This document shows, piece by piece, positions 40,519 through 48,737 of a stretch of 50,858 bases of DNA (within the stretch, counting starts at the first letter, position 1; every line of letters begins with the position of its first letter). The notes under the pieces are model-generated. The model saw nothing but the letters and a program-made list of their open reading frames with translations. It had not been told where the DNA came from and made no database searches. The DNA is from CAZCSK01 sp964501265 (GTDB lineage: Bacteria > Actinomycetota > CADDZG01 > JAHWKV01): assembly GCA_964501265.1 (NCBI GenBank), contig CAZCSK010000015.1, positions 1 through 50,858 of the forward strand, read 5' to 3'. Both the position numbers and the translations under genes were made by a program.

Positions 40519-41949
40519 ATGGCAATCGAGAAAATGGACCCCATCCTCACCGAAAACGAAGAGGTCCGGAACCTCAAAGAAGGCTACAAGTATGGCTGGC
40601 ATGACGCCACGTCCTACGACGAGGCCCCCCAAAAGGGCCTGTCCCACGGCGTCGTCGACATGATCTCGGACCGCAAAAACGAGCCAGACTGGATGCGGGC
40701 CAAACGCCACAAGGCCCTCGACTACTTCTATCGGCGACCGATGCCCACCTGGGGGGCCGACCTTTCCGGCATCGACTTTGACGACATCTACTACTACATC
40801 AAGCCGACGAACCAAGTAAAGAACTGGGAGGACATGCCCGAAGCGATCAGGGACACCTGGGACAAGTTGGGGATCCCCGAAGCCGAGAAAAACTTCCTCG
40901 GCGGTGTGTCAGCTCAGTATGAGAGCGAGTCGGTATACCACTCCACCAAGAAGGAACTTGAGGATGTCGGTGTGATCTTTGCCGATATGGACACGGCTTT
41001 GCGTGAGTATCCTGAAGTCGTCAAGGAACACTTTGGCTCGATCATCCCGGCGAACGACAACAAGTTCGCTGCGCTGAACTCAGCTGTTTGGTCGGGTGGT
41101 AGTTTCATCTTCGTCCCCGAGGGTGTTTCCGTAGAAGTTCCTCTCCAGGCTTACTTCCGGATCAATCAAGAGAACATGGGCCAGTTCGAGCGAACTCTGA
41201 TCATCTGCGAACCGGGTTCTTGGGTGCACTACGTTGAGGGATGCAGCGCACCCGTTTATTCGGGTGACTCGCTGCATTCAGCCGTAGTCGAAATCATCGT
41301 GAAGGAGGGCGCGCGCTGCCGCTACACAACTATTCAAAACTGGTCGAGCAACGTCTATAACTTGGTGACGAAGCGAGCAGTTGCGGAGAAGAACGCCACG
41401 ATGGAATGGGTCGACGGCAACATCGGATCCAAGGTGACCATGAAGTATCCCGCGGTCATTTTGAAGGGGGAGGGATCCAAGGCCGAGATACTCTCGGTCG
41501 CATACGCCAGTGAGGGCCAACATCAGGACGCTGGCGCGAAGGTCACCCATGTGGCTCCCAACACTCAGTCGACTATTGTGTCGAAGTCGATTTCTAAGGA
41601 CGGGGGCCGCGCCGGTTATCGAGGCCTCGTGCGTATGGAGGACGGCGCAACCAACGCAAAGAGCAACGTCCGGTGCGACGCTTTGATCCTCGACGAGAAG
41701 TCGCGCTCCGACACCTATCCGTACAACGAGATCGAAGAACAAACCGGAGCCGTCGGGCACGAGGCGACCGTTTCCAAGATTGGCGACGAGCAACTGTTCT
41801 ATCTGATGAGCCGGGGCATCGAGGAGACCGAGGCGATGAGTCTGATCGTGCGAGGCTTTATCGAGCCGATCACAAAGGAATTGCCGCTCGAGTACGCGGT
41901 GGAGTTGAACCGCCTGATCGAGTTGCAGATGGAGGGCTCCGTCGGCTGA
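40519..41949 (+). CDS. sufB: Fe-S cluster scaffold subunit SufB
   Basis: A 476-residue scaffold subunit of the SufBCD complex, starting MAIEKMDPILTENEEVRNLK. The GTG at 40486 gives an unlikely leader. The parallel beta-helix core carries FIFVPEGVSVEVPLQAYFRI and GSWVHYVEGCSAPVYSGDSL. The conserved Cys386 in SNVRCDALIL and the DTYPYNEIEEQTGAVGHEAT motif mark the cluster-assembly interface with SufD. First gene of the operon, behind the iron box. Clusters are built in the cytoplasm. Confidence 0.95.
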   Translation: MAIEKMDPILTENEEVRNLKEGYKYGWHDATSYDEAPQKGLSHGVVDMISDRKNEPDWMRAKRHKALDYFYRRPMPTWGADLSGIDFDDIYYYIKPTNQVKNWEDMPEAIRDTWDKLGIPEAEKNFLGGVSAQYESESVYHSTKKELEDVGVIFADMDTALREYPEVVKEHFGSIIPANDNKFAALNSAVWSGGSFIFVPEGVSVEVPLQAYFRINQENMGQFERTLIICEPGSWVHYVEGCSAPVYSGDSLHSAVVEIIVKEGARCRYTTIQNWSSNVYNLVTKRAVAEKNATMEWVDGNIGSKVTMKYPAVILKGEGSKAEILSVAYASEGQHQDAGAKVTHVAPNTQSTIVSKSISKDGGRAGYRGLVRMEDGATNAKSNVRCDALILDEKSRSDTYPYNEIEEQTGAVGHEATVSKIGDEQLFYLMSRGIEETEAMSLIVRGFIEPITKELPLEYAVELNRLIELQMEGSVG

Positions 41950-41978
41950 ACCGGGATTCTCAAGGGTCGCTCATTCAA

Positions 41979-43172
41979 ATGCTTACACGCCAAGACGTTG
42001 AATCATTAAGCGCCGCGCTGACCGAACCCGCGTGGGTTCTGGAACGCAGGCTGGAAGCCTTCGAGCGCTTTGAAAAGCTGGAATTGCCAGGCGAAAAAGA
42101 CGAGGACTGGCGATACACGAACCTGCGAGCCCTCAAGTTTTCATTCGAGCCCTTCGGAACTCCAGCCCCTGTCCAGCGCCTCGACCCCAAACCGGATGCA
42201 GACGGGGTTATTTTCACGGACATTCACACCGCCATCTCGGAGCACTCTGAGTTGGCGCGAGATCGGTTGTTTACCGAGGTGGACCACACCGGGCACATCT
42301 TCGACGCCCTCCACGCCGCGTTCTTCCAAGGGGGAACATTTCTGTATGTGCCAAAAGGGAAGACCGTGACGAAGCCGATCGAAGTTCTGCGGTCGATCGA
42401 AGGCGAGAACGGGTCGATTTTTCCGCATTCAGTGGTAGTCGCCGAAGAGGGGGCCGAAGTCACTTTCATCGAGCGGTTTGGGAAAGGCGCAAGCCTCGGC
42501 TTCGCGGGGGCGGGCCTTGAAGTTTTTGCCGGGCAAGCCTCGCGCGTGAACGTCGTCACTCTTCAGGACCAGGGGCCGGGCGTTTGGCATTTTCACCGGC
42601 AGCGGGCTTTGATTGACCGCGGTGTGGCTTACCGCAGTTTCGTGTTGTCTTTGGGGGCAAGTTTCGCGCGTCATGAGGTCGAAACCGTTATGAACGGAGA
42701 AGGCGCCAGCGCGCAGATGCTGGGTCTCTATCTGGCCGACAGTGGTCAGCATTTCGATTTCAGGACTCTGCAGGATCATGCGGCTCCGCATTGCACCTCG
42801 GATTTGCTCTACAAGGGGGCGCTTCGAGAGGATGCGCATACGGTCTACTCGGGCCTCATTCATGTAAGACCAAACGGAGCCGAAACAGATGCTTACCAGA
42901 CCAACCGCAACCTGGTTCTGTCCGACAACGCACGGGCCGACTCGAAGCCAGAGCTTGAAATTGAAAACAACGACGTGCGATGTAGCCACGCGGCATCTGT
43001 CGGCCAGATCGATGAAGATCAGATCTTCTATCTCGAGAGCCGCGGTATTCCTCGCGACAAAGCCGAGCGCCTGATCGTCGACGGCTTCTTTGAGGAGGTT
43101 GCCGCCAAAGTTGAAATTCCCGAGGTTCGTGACATGGTCGTCAAAGCCATAGCAGACAGATTCGACCGATGA
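41979..43172 (+). CDS. sufD: Fe-S assembly subunit SufD
   Basis: A 397-residue SufB paralogue. MLTRQDVESLSAALTEPAWV opens it at the ATG at 41979. EDWRYTNLRALKFSFEPFG, FLYVPKGKTVTKPIEVLRSI and the C-terminal NNDVRCSHAASVGQIDEDQI with its conserved His follow the family. It dimerises with SufB on SufC. It starts 29 bases after sufB and overlaps the Rieske gene by 4 bases (ATGA). Confidence 0.95.
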   Translation: MLTRQDVESLSAALTEPAWVLERRLEAFERFEKLELPGEKDEDWRYTNLRALKFSFEPFGTPAPVQRLDPKPDADGVIFTDIHTAISEHSELARDRLFTEVDHTGHIFDALHAAFFQGGTFLYVPKGKTVTKPIEVLRSIEGENGSIFPHSVVVAEEGAEVTFIERFGKGASLGFAGAGLEVFAGQASRVNVVTLQDQGPGVWHFHRQRALIDRGVAYRSFVLSLGASFARHEVETVMNGEGASAQMLGLYLADSGQHFDFRTLQDHAAPHCTSDLLYKGALREDAHTVYSGLIHVRPNGAETDAYQTNRNLVLSDNARADSKPELEIENNDVRCSHAASVGQIDEDQIFYLESRGIPRDKAERLIVDGFFEEVAAKVEIPEVRDMVVKAIADRFDR

Positions 43173-43495
43173 GCGAGTGGACGAGAGTCGCGGGCGTCGC
43201 TGATCTGAAGCCCGGTGACGTCAAGCAAGTTCATGCGGGGGACGATCCGCTGTGCCTTGCCAACGTGGAGAGTGAATTCCTTGCTACCACCGACATCTGT
43301 TCGCACGAGTACGTCAATCTGTCCGAAGGTTGGCTCGAGGACGACGAGATCGAATGCCCACAGCACGGTTCTAAGTTCAGCATGCGAACAGGGGAGGTCC
43401 TGAACGCTCCCGCAACGCAGCCGATTGCCGTTTACGACGTGAAAGTTGAGGATGACGACGTTTTCGTAAGACCAAGAGAGGAACCACAAACATGA
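43169..43495 (+). CDS. Rieske-type ferredoxin of the suf operon
   Basis: A 108-residue Rieske [2Fe-2S] protein. Ligands are C44 and H46 (DICSHEYVNL) and C63 and H66 (IECPQHGSKF), within the usual fold ending VLNAPATQPIAVYDVKVEDD. It resembles biphenyl-dioxygenase-type ferredoxins. Its place between sufD and sufC is common in actinobacterial suf operons, where it may supply electrons for cluster assembly or be a client. It is coupled to both neighbours by 4-base overlaps. Confidence 0.9.
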   Translation: MSEWTRVAGVADLKPGDVKQVHAGDDPLCLANVESEFLATTDICSHEYVNLSEGWLEDDEIECPQHGSKFSMRTGEVLNAPATQPIAVYDVKVEDDDVFVRPREEPQT

Positions 43496-44271
43496 CAGAA
43501 CCGATTCTTTTGATCGAGGACCTTCACGTTAAGGTCGAGGACAAACTGATCCTTCAAGGGATCAATTTGAAAGTTTCGCCTGGCGAGATCCACGCCATCA
43601 TGGGTCCCAACGGCTCGGGCAAGTCGACACTTGCAAACGTTCTGATGGGCAAGCCCGGATACACGGTGACGAGGGGCCGGGTCGTGCACAGGGGCGATGA
43701 CATCAGCGGCCTCACACCAGACCAGCGTGCGCGCCGCCGCATCTTTCTTGCGTTCCAATATCCCACCGAGGTCACCGGCGTCTCCGTAGTGAATTTCCTG
43801 CGAACCGCATATAACGCCGTTTACCCCGACAAAAAACTCGGCCCTATGGAGTTCCGCAAGTACCTGCAAACCAAGATGGACTTGCTCGAAGTATCCGACG
43901 AGATGATCCATCGCTACGTGAACGCCGGATTTTCGGGCGGGGAGCGCAAGCGATCGGAGGTCTTGCAGATGGCAGTGCTCGACCCGGAATTGGCGGTGCT
44001 AGATGAGACCGACACAGGCCTTGACATCGATGCCCTCAAGGAGGTTTCCGCAGGTGTTTTAAAAGTGCACGATTCCACTCGTGGCATGGTGGTCATCACC
44101 CATTACCAAAGGCTGCTCGATTACATCGAGCCTCACTTCGTGCATGTGCTGATCGGTGGCCGGATCGTCAGAAGCGGCGGGAAAGAGCTGGCACTCGATC
44201 TGGAAGCCAAAGGCTACGAGCAGTTTCGAAGCGAGTTGGGAATCGAAGGCGAACTGACCGACGAAGGCTAG
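43492..44271 (+). CDS. sufC: Fe-S assembly ATPase SufC
   Basis: A 259-residue ABC-type ATPase of the SufBCD complex. Walker A is MGPNGSGKST. The signature is FSGGERKRSEVLQMAVLDPE (the SufC form GGE(R/K)KRxE), and Walker B is LAVLDETDTGLDIDALKEVS, with Asp-Glu-Thr as usual in SufC. ITHYQRLLDYIEPHFVHVLI supplies the switch His. The start overlaps the Rieske stop (ATGA). Confidence 0.95.
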   Translation: MTEPILLIEDLHVKVEDKLILQGINLKVSPGEIHAIMGPNGSGKSTLANVLMGKPGYTVTRGRVVHRGDDISGLTPDQRARRRIFLAFQYPTEVTGVSVVNFLRTAYNAVYPDKKLGPMEFRKYLQTKMDLLEVSDEMIHRYVNAGFSGGERKRSEVLQMAVLDPELAVLDETDTGLDIDALKEVSAGVLKVHDSTRGMVVITHYQRLLDYIEPHFVHVLIGGRIVRSGGKELALDLEAKGYEQFRSELGIEGELTDEG

Positions 44272-44283
44272 GATTTGACGAAG

Positions 44284-45513
44284 ATGGATGCCCAGCAGAT
44301 CAAGAAGGACTTTCCGACTCTCGACCAAAAGGTTAATGGACATCCGCTCGTCTATCTGGACAACGGCGCCACTTCGATGAAGCCGACGGCCGTCATCGAC
44401 GAAGTGTCTCGGTTTTATCGGGAGGACAACTCAAATGTTCACCGTTCGGTCCACACTCTGGGGCAGCGAGCCACGGAACTCTACGAAGGCGCGCGCGAGA
44501 AGTTGGCGGATCTGCTTGGGGCCCCCGGGCCGCGCGGAGTCGTCTTCACCAAATCGGCGACCGAGAGCCTTAACCTCCTCGCGTACGCCTGGGGGAGGCA
44601 CAACCTATCTGAAGGCGACGAGGTTCTTGTCACCGAGATGGAACATCACTCGAACCTGGTGTCCTGGCAGCTCGCATGTCGCGACACGGGCGCAACCATC
44701 AAAGCCGTCCCGGTTAACGACGGCGCCACGCTCGATATGGATGAATTCTCGAAACTGTTGTCCGAACGCACCAAGGTCGTTGCCGTGACCCATGTCTCCA
44801 ATGTCCTTGGGACAATCAATCCGATTGCAGAGATCGCAGCCAAGGCCCACGAGGCAGGAGCGATCGTAGTGTGCGACGGGGCACAGGCCGTGCCGCACAT
44901 GCCAGTCGATGTTGCCGAGCTTGGTTGTGACTTCTATGTCGGGACAGGGCACAAGATGTGCAGCCCGACGGGGGTCGGTTTCTTGTGGGGGCGTGAGGCG
45001 CTCCTTGAGTCGATGGAGCCCTTCCACGGAGGAGGCGAGATGATCCTCGATGTGTGGATCGATCACGCGACTTACAACGAGATTCCCTACAAGTTCGAAG
45101 CGGGTACGCCCCCTATCGCGGGCGTGATCGGTTTGGGCGCAGCCATCGACTACCTAAACTGCATTGACATGAAGGCGATTCACGATCATGAGGTGGAGTT
45201 GACGAATTACGCCCTATTGGCGCTAGACGAGGTCCCCGGCATCACTATCTACGGACCGCGGGATGCATCCAAGAAGGGCGGGTTGATCTCGTTTTCTCTT
45301 GAGGATGTGCACGCGCACGACGTCGGCACCATCTGCGACTCCTTCGGCGTCGCAGTAAGGGCGGGCCATCATTGTGCAAAGCCGTTGATGAGAAAGCTCG
45401 GAGTGCCGGCGACGACTCGAGCGTCCTTCTACATTTACAACACTCCCGAAGATGTCGACCGATTGGTCGAGGCCGTAATGGAATGCGTCAAGATGTTTGG
45501 CGGAGCGCCTTGA
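44284..45513 (+). CDS. sufS: Cysteine desulfurase SufS
   Basis: A 409-residue PLP enzyme supplying persulfide sulfur. YLDNGATSMKP opens the fold. The Schiff-base Lys224 is in GTGHKMCSPTG, and the persulfide Cys364 is in RAGHHCAKPLM on a short loop, the group II (SufS) type. TEMEHHSNLVSWQ and VTHVSNVLGTINPIAEI bind PLP. The ATG at 44284 is preferred; a TTG at 44275 adds three residues. The stop overlaps the sufU TTG start. Confidence 0.95.
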   Translation: MDAQQIKKDFPTLDQKVNGHPLVYLDNGATSMKPTAVIDEVSRFYREDNSNVHRSVHTLGQRATELYEGAREKLADLLGAPGPRGVVFTKSATESLNLLAYAWGRHNLSEGDEVLVTEMEHHSNLVSWQLACRDTGATIKAVPVNDGATLDMDEFSKLLSERTKVVAVTHVSNVLGTINPIAEIAAKAHEAGAIVVCDGAQAVPHMPVDVAELGCDFYVGTGHKMCSPTGVGFLWGREALLESMEPFHGGGEMILDVWIDHATYNEIPYKFEAGTPPIAGVIGLGAAIDYLNCIDMKAIHDHEVELTNYALLALDEVPGITIYGPRDASKKGGLISFSLEDVHAHDVGTICDSFGVAVRAGHHCAKPLMRKLGVPATTRASFYIYNTPEDVDRLVEAVMECVKMFGGAP

Positions 45514-46037
45514 GCGATCTCGACGATCTGTATAAGGAAGTGATACTCGATCACTACCGGGCCCCCCGCAATCGGGGGAAGTTGGAGGGGGCCGAGGTGC
45601 ATCTCCACCGCGACAATCCGCTGTGTGGCGACGAGATCGACCTGTACGTTGACATCGTCGACGGAAAAGTGGCGGGCGTGGGTTTCGAGGGCAAGGGTTG
45701 CTCGATTTCGCAGGCTTCGATTTCAATGATGACCGAGAAACTGAAGGGGCTCAGCACGGGCGACGCTCAGGCTTTGGCAGGTGTGTTCAAACAAATGATG
45801 CTGGGCGAGGACCCGCAAGATGAAGAATCTCTCGGCGATTTGGTCGCCCTGAAAGGGGTCCAGAAATATCCGGTCCGCATCAAGTGTGCCTTGCTCGGAT
45901 GGAACACGTTTCTCGATGGACTGAAGGCCTACAGCGAACGGCAGGACGGAGCGCAGCGGGGGGCCGGGGGGGTAGCAGCGGCCCAGGCGTATGACTCGGG
46001 CGCGCCAGAAGCTGCGAACCCCCCGAATCAACCGTAG
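45510..46037 (+). CDS. sufU: SufU zinc-dependent sulfurtransferase
   Basis: A 175-residue SufU starting at TTG 45510, overlapping the sufS stop (TTGA). MSDLDDLYKEVILDHYRAPR is typical. The zinc/sulfur ligands are C39, D41 (NPLCGDE), C64 (GKGCSIS) and C126 (RIKCALL). SufU accepts persulfide from SufS for SufB. The C-terminal 30 residues (Gln/Ala/Gly-rich) are non-conserved. Only 6 bases separate it from the regulator. Confidence 0.95.
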   Translation: MSDLDDLYKEVILDHYRAPRNRGKLEGAEVHLHRDNPLCGDEIDLYVDIVDGKVAGVGFEGKGCSISQASISMMTEKLKGLSTGDAQALAGVFKQMMLGEDPQDEESLGDLVALKGVQKYPVRIKCALLGWNTFLDGLKAYSERQDGAQRGAGGVAAAQAYDSGAPEAANPPNQP

Positions 46038-46043
46038 CGTGCA

Positions 46044-46805
46044 GTGCCTGTAGGCGACGAACACTCAACGAGGGCCGCTAAGGCCCTCGCGTTGCCAACT
46101 CGTTCAGCCATTCTCGGGCACTTGCTGAAGTCCGGCCCGGTTACGGCGAAAGAAGTCGCTGACGATTTCAGTTTGCACGCCAACGTTGCCCGGGCGCATC
46201 TGGATCTTCTTGTCGAAGCCGGCTTCCTCGCGACGGGTGTTAGGCGCCAAGGAAAAGGCAGGCCCTCTAAGGTCTACTTCACCTGGGAAGGCGAGATGGG
46301 GACCCCCGAGGATTGGGAGGTCTCGCCGCCGGCCATACCGCAGGCTGAGCAACTGCCGCACACGGCTGCGCAGCAGGCCCCCGCGCCTAACCCCTACCGA
46401 CTGATTGCCCAAATTCTTGTTGGCATGTTCGACCGCTTGGAGTCAGAAGAAGTCTACGAACTCGCCGAGCAGGTTGCCCGTAACGAGGGCCGGAAATTGA
46501 TGCTTTCCTATCGAAGCGGGGGCCTAGATTTCATCGCCGCCGCGCGGGCGATGGTCGAGGAACTGCGACGCACCGCTCCTGGAATTCGCATAGTGCGAAT
46601 GGACCACGATGAAGTCGAAATCGAAACCCCGGACTGCCCATTCCGAGAGATTGCCCTGGAACACTCCGATCTTGTCGCTATCATCGATCCTGCCCTCAAA
46701 GAGGGGGCCATGGAGGCGCTCGGACATCCGAGCGAGGTTGAAACGGAAGCTAGCGTCGCAAGGGGCGACGCGGTATGTCGAGAAGTTGTGAGACGGCGTA
46801 ATTAA
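46044..46805 (+). CDS. SufR-like winged-helix regulator with an incomplete Cys set
   Basis: A 253-residue DeoR/ArsR-type regulator (GTG start 46044). The winged helix (LALPTRSAILGHLLKSGPVT-AKEVADDFSLHANVARAHLD-LLVEAGFLATG) is followed by GKGRPSKVYF as in SufR. The C-terminal half should bind a [4Fe-4S] cluster through three Cys. C198 (TPDCPF) and C245 (GDAVCREV) are present, but the middle position of the usual HPxLC motif reads HSDLV, with Val211. It probably regulates the suf operon, but cluster sensing may be altered or use another ligand. Assignment is by position and motif. Confidence 0.75.
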   Translation: MPVGDEHSTRAAKALALPTRSAILGHLLKSGPVTAKEVADDFSLHANVARAHLDLLVEAGFLATGVRRQGKGRPSKVYFTWEGEMGTPEDWEVSPPAIPQAEQLPHTAAQQAPAPNPYRLIAQILVGMFDRLESEEVYELAEQVARNEGRKLMLSYRSGGLDFIAAARAMVEELRRTAPGIRIVRMDHDEVEIETPDCPFREIALEHSDLVAIIDPALKEGAMEALGHPSEVETEASVARGDAVCREVVRRRN

Positions 46806-46832
46806 ACTTGCGAAGCGAAGGGAGATCGCTAA

Positions 46833-47318
46833 ATGATGCAACCTGGTACTGATTCCGGTGGCAACGGGCCGCGTGATGTCTTTGTCTTCACCCTCAATTT
46901 CGTTGCGCTCTACATCTCGGTGATCGGCTCGATCGTCCTGGCATGGGGCCTGGCCGATTATCTCTTCCAAGAGAAATCCAACTACGGCTCCTCCGACGCT
47001 GTCCGTGTGGCGATCTCGATGGTCGTCATCTCCTTTCCCATCTTCATGTACTTGACTTCACTCATCAGCAAGAAACAGGCGTTGGGTCAGATGCCGAAGG
47101 ACTCAATGCTGGTGAAGGTGCTGTCGTACATAACGCTTTTCGTGGTCGCAATCACCGCGATCATCGACCTCATAACGATCCTGTACAACTTCTTGGGGGG
47201 AGACTTGACGGCTGAGGTTGCATTGAAGAGCCTGAGCTTGCTTGCGATCGTAGTGTTGGTGTTCGCATACTTCCGATCAAATCTTCAAGAGCAAAAGCAG
47301 GCGAAGGCCGCCGAGTAA
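46833..47318 (+). CDS. DUF5671 membrane protein
   Basis: A 161-residue protein with four membrane segments: VFTLNFVALYISVIGSIVLA, AISMVVISFPIFMYLTSLIS, YITLFVVAITAIIDLITILY and SLSLLAIVVLVFAYFRSNL. The RDVFVF start and the VRVAISMVVISFPIFMYL motif define DUF5671, whose function is unknown. The ATG at 46833 follows AAGGGAGAT. Its stop shares one base with the next start (TAATG). First of four tightly packed genes. Confidence 0.8.
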   Translation: MMQPGTDSGGNGPRDVFVFTLNFVALYISVIGSIVLAWGLADYLFQEKSNYGSSDAVRVAISMVVISFPIFMYLTSLISKKQALGQMPKDSMLVKVLSYITLFVVAITAIIDLITILYNFLGGDLTAEVALKSLSLLAIVVLVFAYFRSNLQEQKQAKAAE

Positions 47319-47896
47319 TGCGTTTGAGTTTTCTGTTTGCCCTTATTCCCTTATTGTTTGTGGCGGGCATTGTTATGGCAGTGGTCGCGGTTGTCGGCCA
47401 TGTCCGCCGCGATAAGACTGAGAGCATCGCTGCAAAGGGCACGCCCCGAGATGTCTTCCTGTACCTACTCGGCACTTTTCTGCTCTTCGTTTGCGCGATC
47501 GGGACGATGGTGCTGGTAGCGAGCCTTGCCAGAGTCGTCTTTCCCGTCGAGTCCGAATTCCAAGACGCAGACACGAATGCAACACGGTTCGGGATCGCGA
47601 CGCTCGCCGTCGCTTTTCCGCTCTTCTTGTACCTGAGCGATGACATCAGACGCAAGATTCGGCGTGGAGAGATGGACCCCAGATCGATGCTCCGACACAG
47701 CCTGATTTATTTCACCATGTTTGTCTTGACGATGACTGTGATGATCGATCTGATGATAGTGGTGAACACCTTTCTCAAGGGCGAAATAACTGCTCGGTTC
47801 GCAATGCAGGCAGTTGGCGGACTGGCGATTGCCGGGGGAGTGTACGCTTACGTTTCGTCCGAACTCAAACTCAAGCAAGTCGGAGCAACTGGGTGA
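47318..47896 (+). CDS. DUF5671-related membrane protein (paralogue)
   Basis: A 192-residue protein paralogous to the previous one. It has an extra N-terminal helix (LSFLFALIPLLFVAGIVMAV), then RDVFLYLLGTFLLFVCAIGT, TRFGIATLAVAFPLFLYLSD, YFTMFVLTMTVMIDLMIVVN and a last helix. The shared RDVF and AFPLFLYL motifs show tandem duplication and divergence. The two may form a heteromeric membrane complex. Translation is coupled by overlap on both sides (TAATG and GTGA). Confidence 0.75.
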   Translation: MRLSFLFALIPLLFVAGIVMAVVAVVGHVRRDKTESIAAKGTPRDVFLYLLGTFLLFVCAIGTMVLVASLARVVFPVESEFQDADTNATRFGIATLAVAFPLFLYLSDDIRRKIRRGEMDPRSMLRHSLIYFTMFVLTMTVMIDLMIVVNTFLKGEITARFAMQAVGGLAIAGGVYAYVSSELKLKQVGATG

Positions 47897-48375
47897 ACGC
47901 AAAGCTTCTTGGAGTCGTAGCCTCGATCTTGGTCGTGGGCCTTGTCGTGGCCGGGCTATTTGCCGCTGGTTCTCCAAGCACAGCCCGAAAGATCCGTGCG
48001 GACCAAGAGACTGAGAATCAGCTAAATGGACTTCAGTACCAGTTGACTGACCACGAGCAGCGCAATGGGAGTTTCCCTAGAACTCTGGCCGAACTTGACA
48101 GTGATGGGCGTTTTAAAGCAAGAACCGATGCCGATACGCCCATTGAATACAGGCGGATTTCGGACGGCGAATACGAAGTGTGCGCGGTGTTTCTCACTTC
48201 ATCGGACGACCCTCGCCGTTCTGGGTATTACGACACTGGTGTTGAGAGTTTTGCGCATGAGGAGGGCCGCACCTGCTTCCGCCGCAAAGCGCCCGCAGGC
48301 GTCACCGATTTCGACCGACGTGGTCGGCCAATCCCCCAACCGTTCACGGAAAAGACAGTCTTACCGGTCGATTGA
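47893..48375 (+). CDS. Small membrane-anchored exported protein of unknown function
   Basis: A 160-residue protein from GTG 47893 (GTGA overlap). An N-terminal helix (LLGVVASILVVGLVVAGLFA) acts as signal anchor. It is followed by a short helical stretch (QETENQLNGLQYQLTDHEQR) and NGSFPRTLAELDSDGRF, then a beta-rich domain with two Cys (YEVCAVFLTSS; EEGRTCFRR) that may form a disulfide. The anchor-then-TLAELxxDGRF layout resembles type II pseudopilin-like fold proteins, but no prepilin peptidase site is clear. Found together with DUF5671 proteins, it likely serves the same unknown process. Confidence 0.65.
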   Translation: MNAKLLGVVASILVVGLVVAGLFAAGSPSTARKIRADQETENQLNGLQYQLTDHEQRNGSFPRTLAELDSDGRFKARTDADTPIEYRRISDGEYEVCAVFLTSSDDPRRSGYYDTGVESFAHEEGRTCFRRKAPAGVTDFDRRGRPIPQPFTEKTVLPVD

Positions 48376-48707
48376 ACCCGTACATCGATGAAGCCATCAA
48401 GTTGTTCCACGAAGGGGACTACTTCATGGCCCACGAGACCCTCGAAGAACATTGGATCGAGGCCCCCGAGGCCGAAAGGGACTTCCTTCAAGGCCTAATA
48501 CATCTAGCGGTTGGATTTCATCACCACGTGCGAGCCAACGTTGTCGGGGCAAGACTGCAATTTCGCAAGGCGGCAGTCCGGTTGAAGAGTTATCCCGCTT
48601 CCTACGAGGGCATCGATGTCCAAGCGGTTCGAAGTTTCTTGGATTCGGCATCCACGGATTTGGATGCCGGTCGCAAACTGGAGCCACCGAACCTGCGCGC
48701 TGGTTAG
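48372..48707 (+). CDS. DUF309 protein
   Basis: A 111-residue helical protein from TTG 48372 (TTGA overlap). The conserved core is EAIKLFHEGDYFMAHETLEE, HWIEAP-EAERDFLQGLIHLA and VGFHHHVRANVVGARLQFRK. The HE, EE-H-W and FLQG motifs are diagnostic of DUF309, often suggested to be metal-binding. Function unknown. Last gene of the four-gene unit; it converges on thiI. Confidence 0.85.
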   Translation: MNPYIDEAIKLFHEGDYFMAHETLEEHWIEAPEAERDFLQGLIHLAVGFHHHVRANVVGARLQFRKAAVRLKSYPASYEGIDVQAVRSFLDSASTDLDAGRKLEPPNLRAG

Positions 48708-48737
48708 AGCCGGGGCGCTAGCGCTGCCGTTAGCCAC

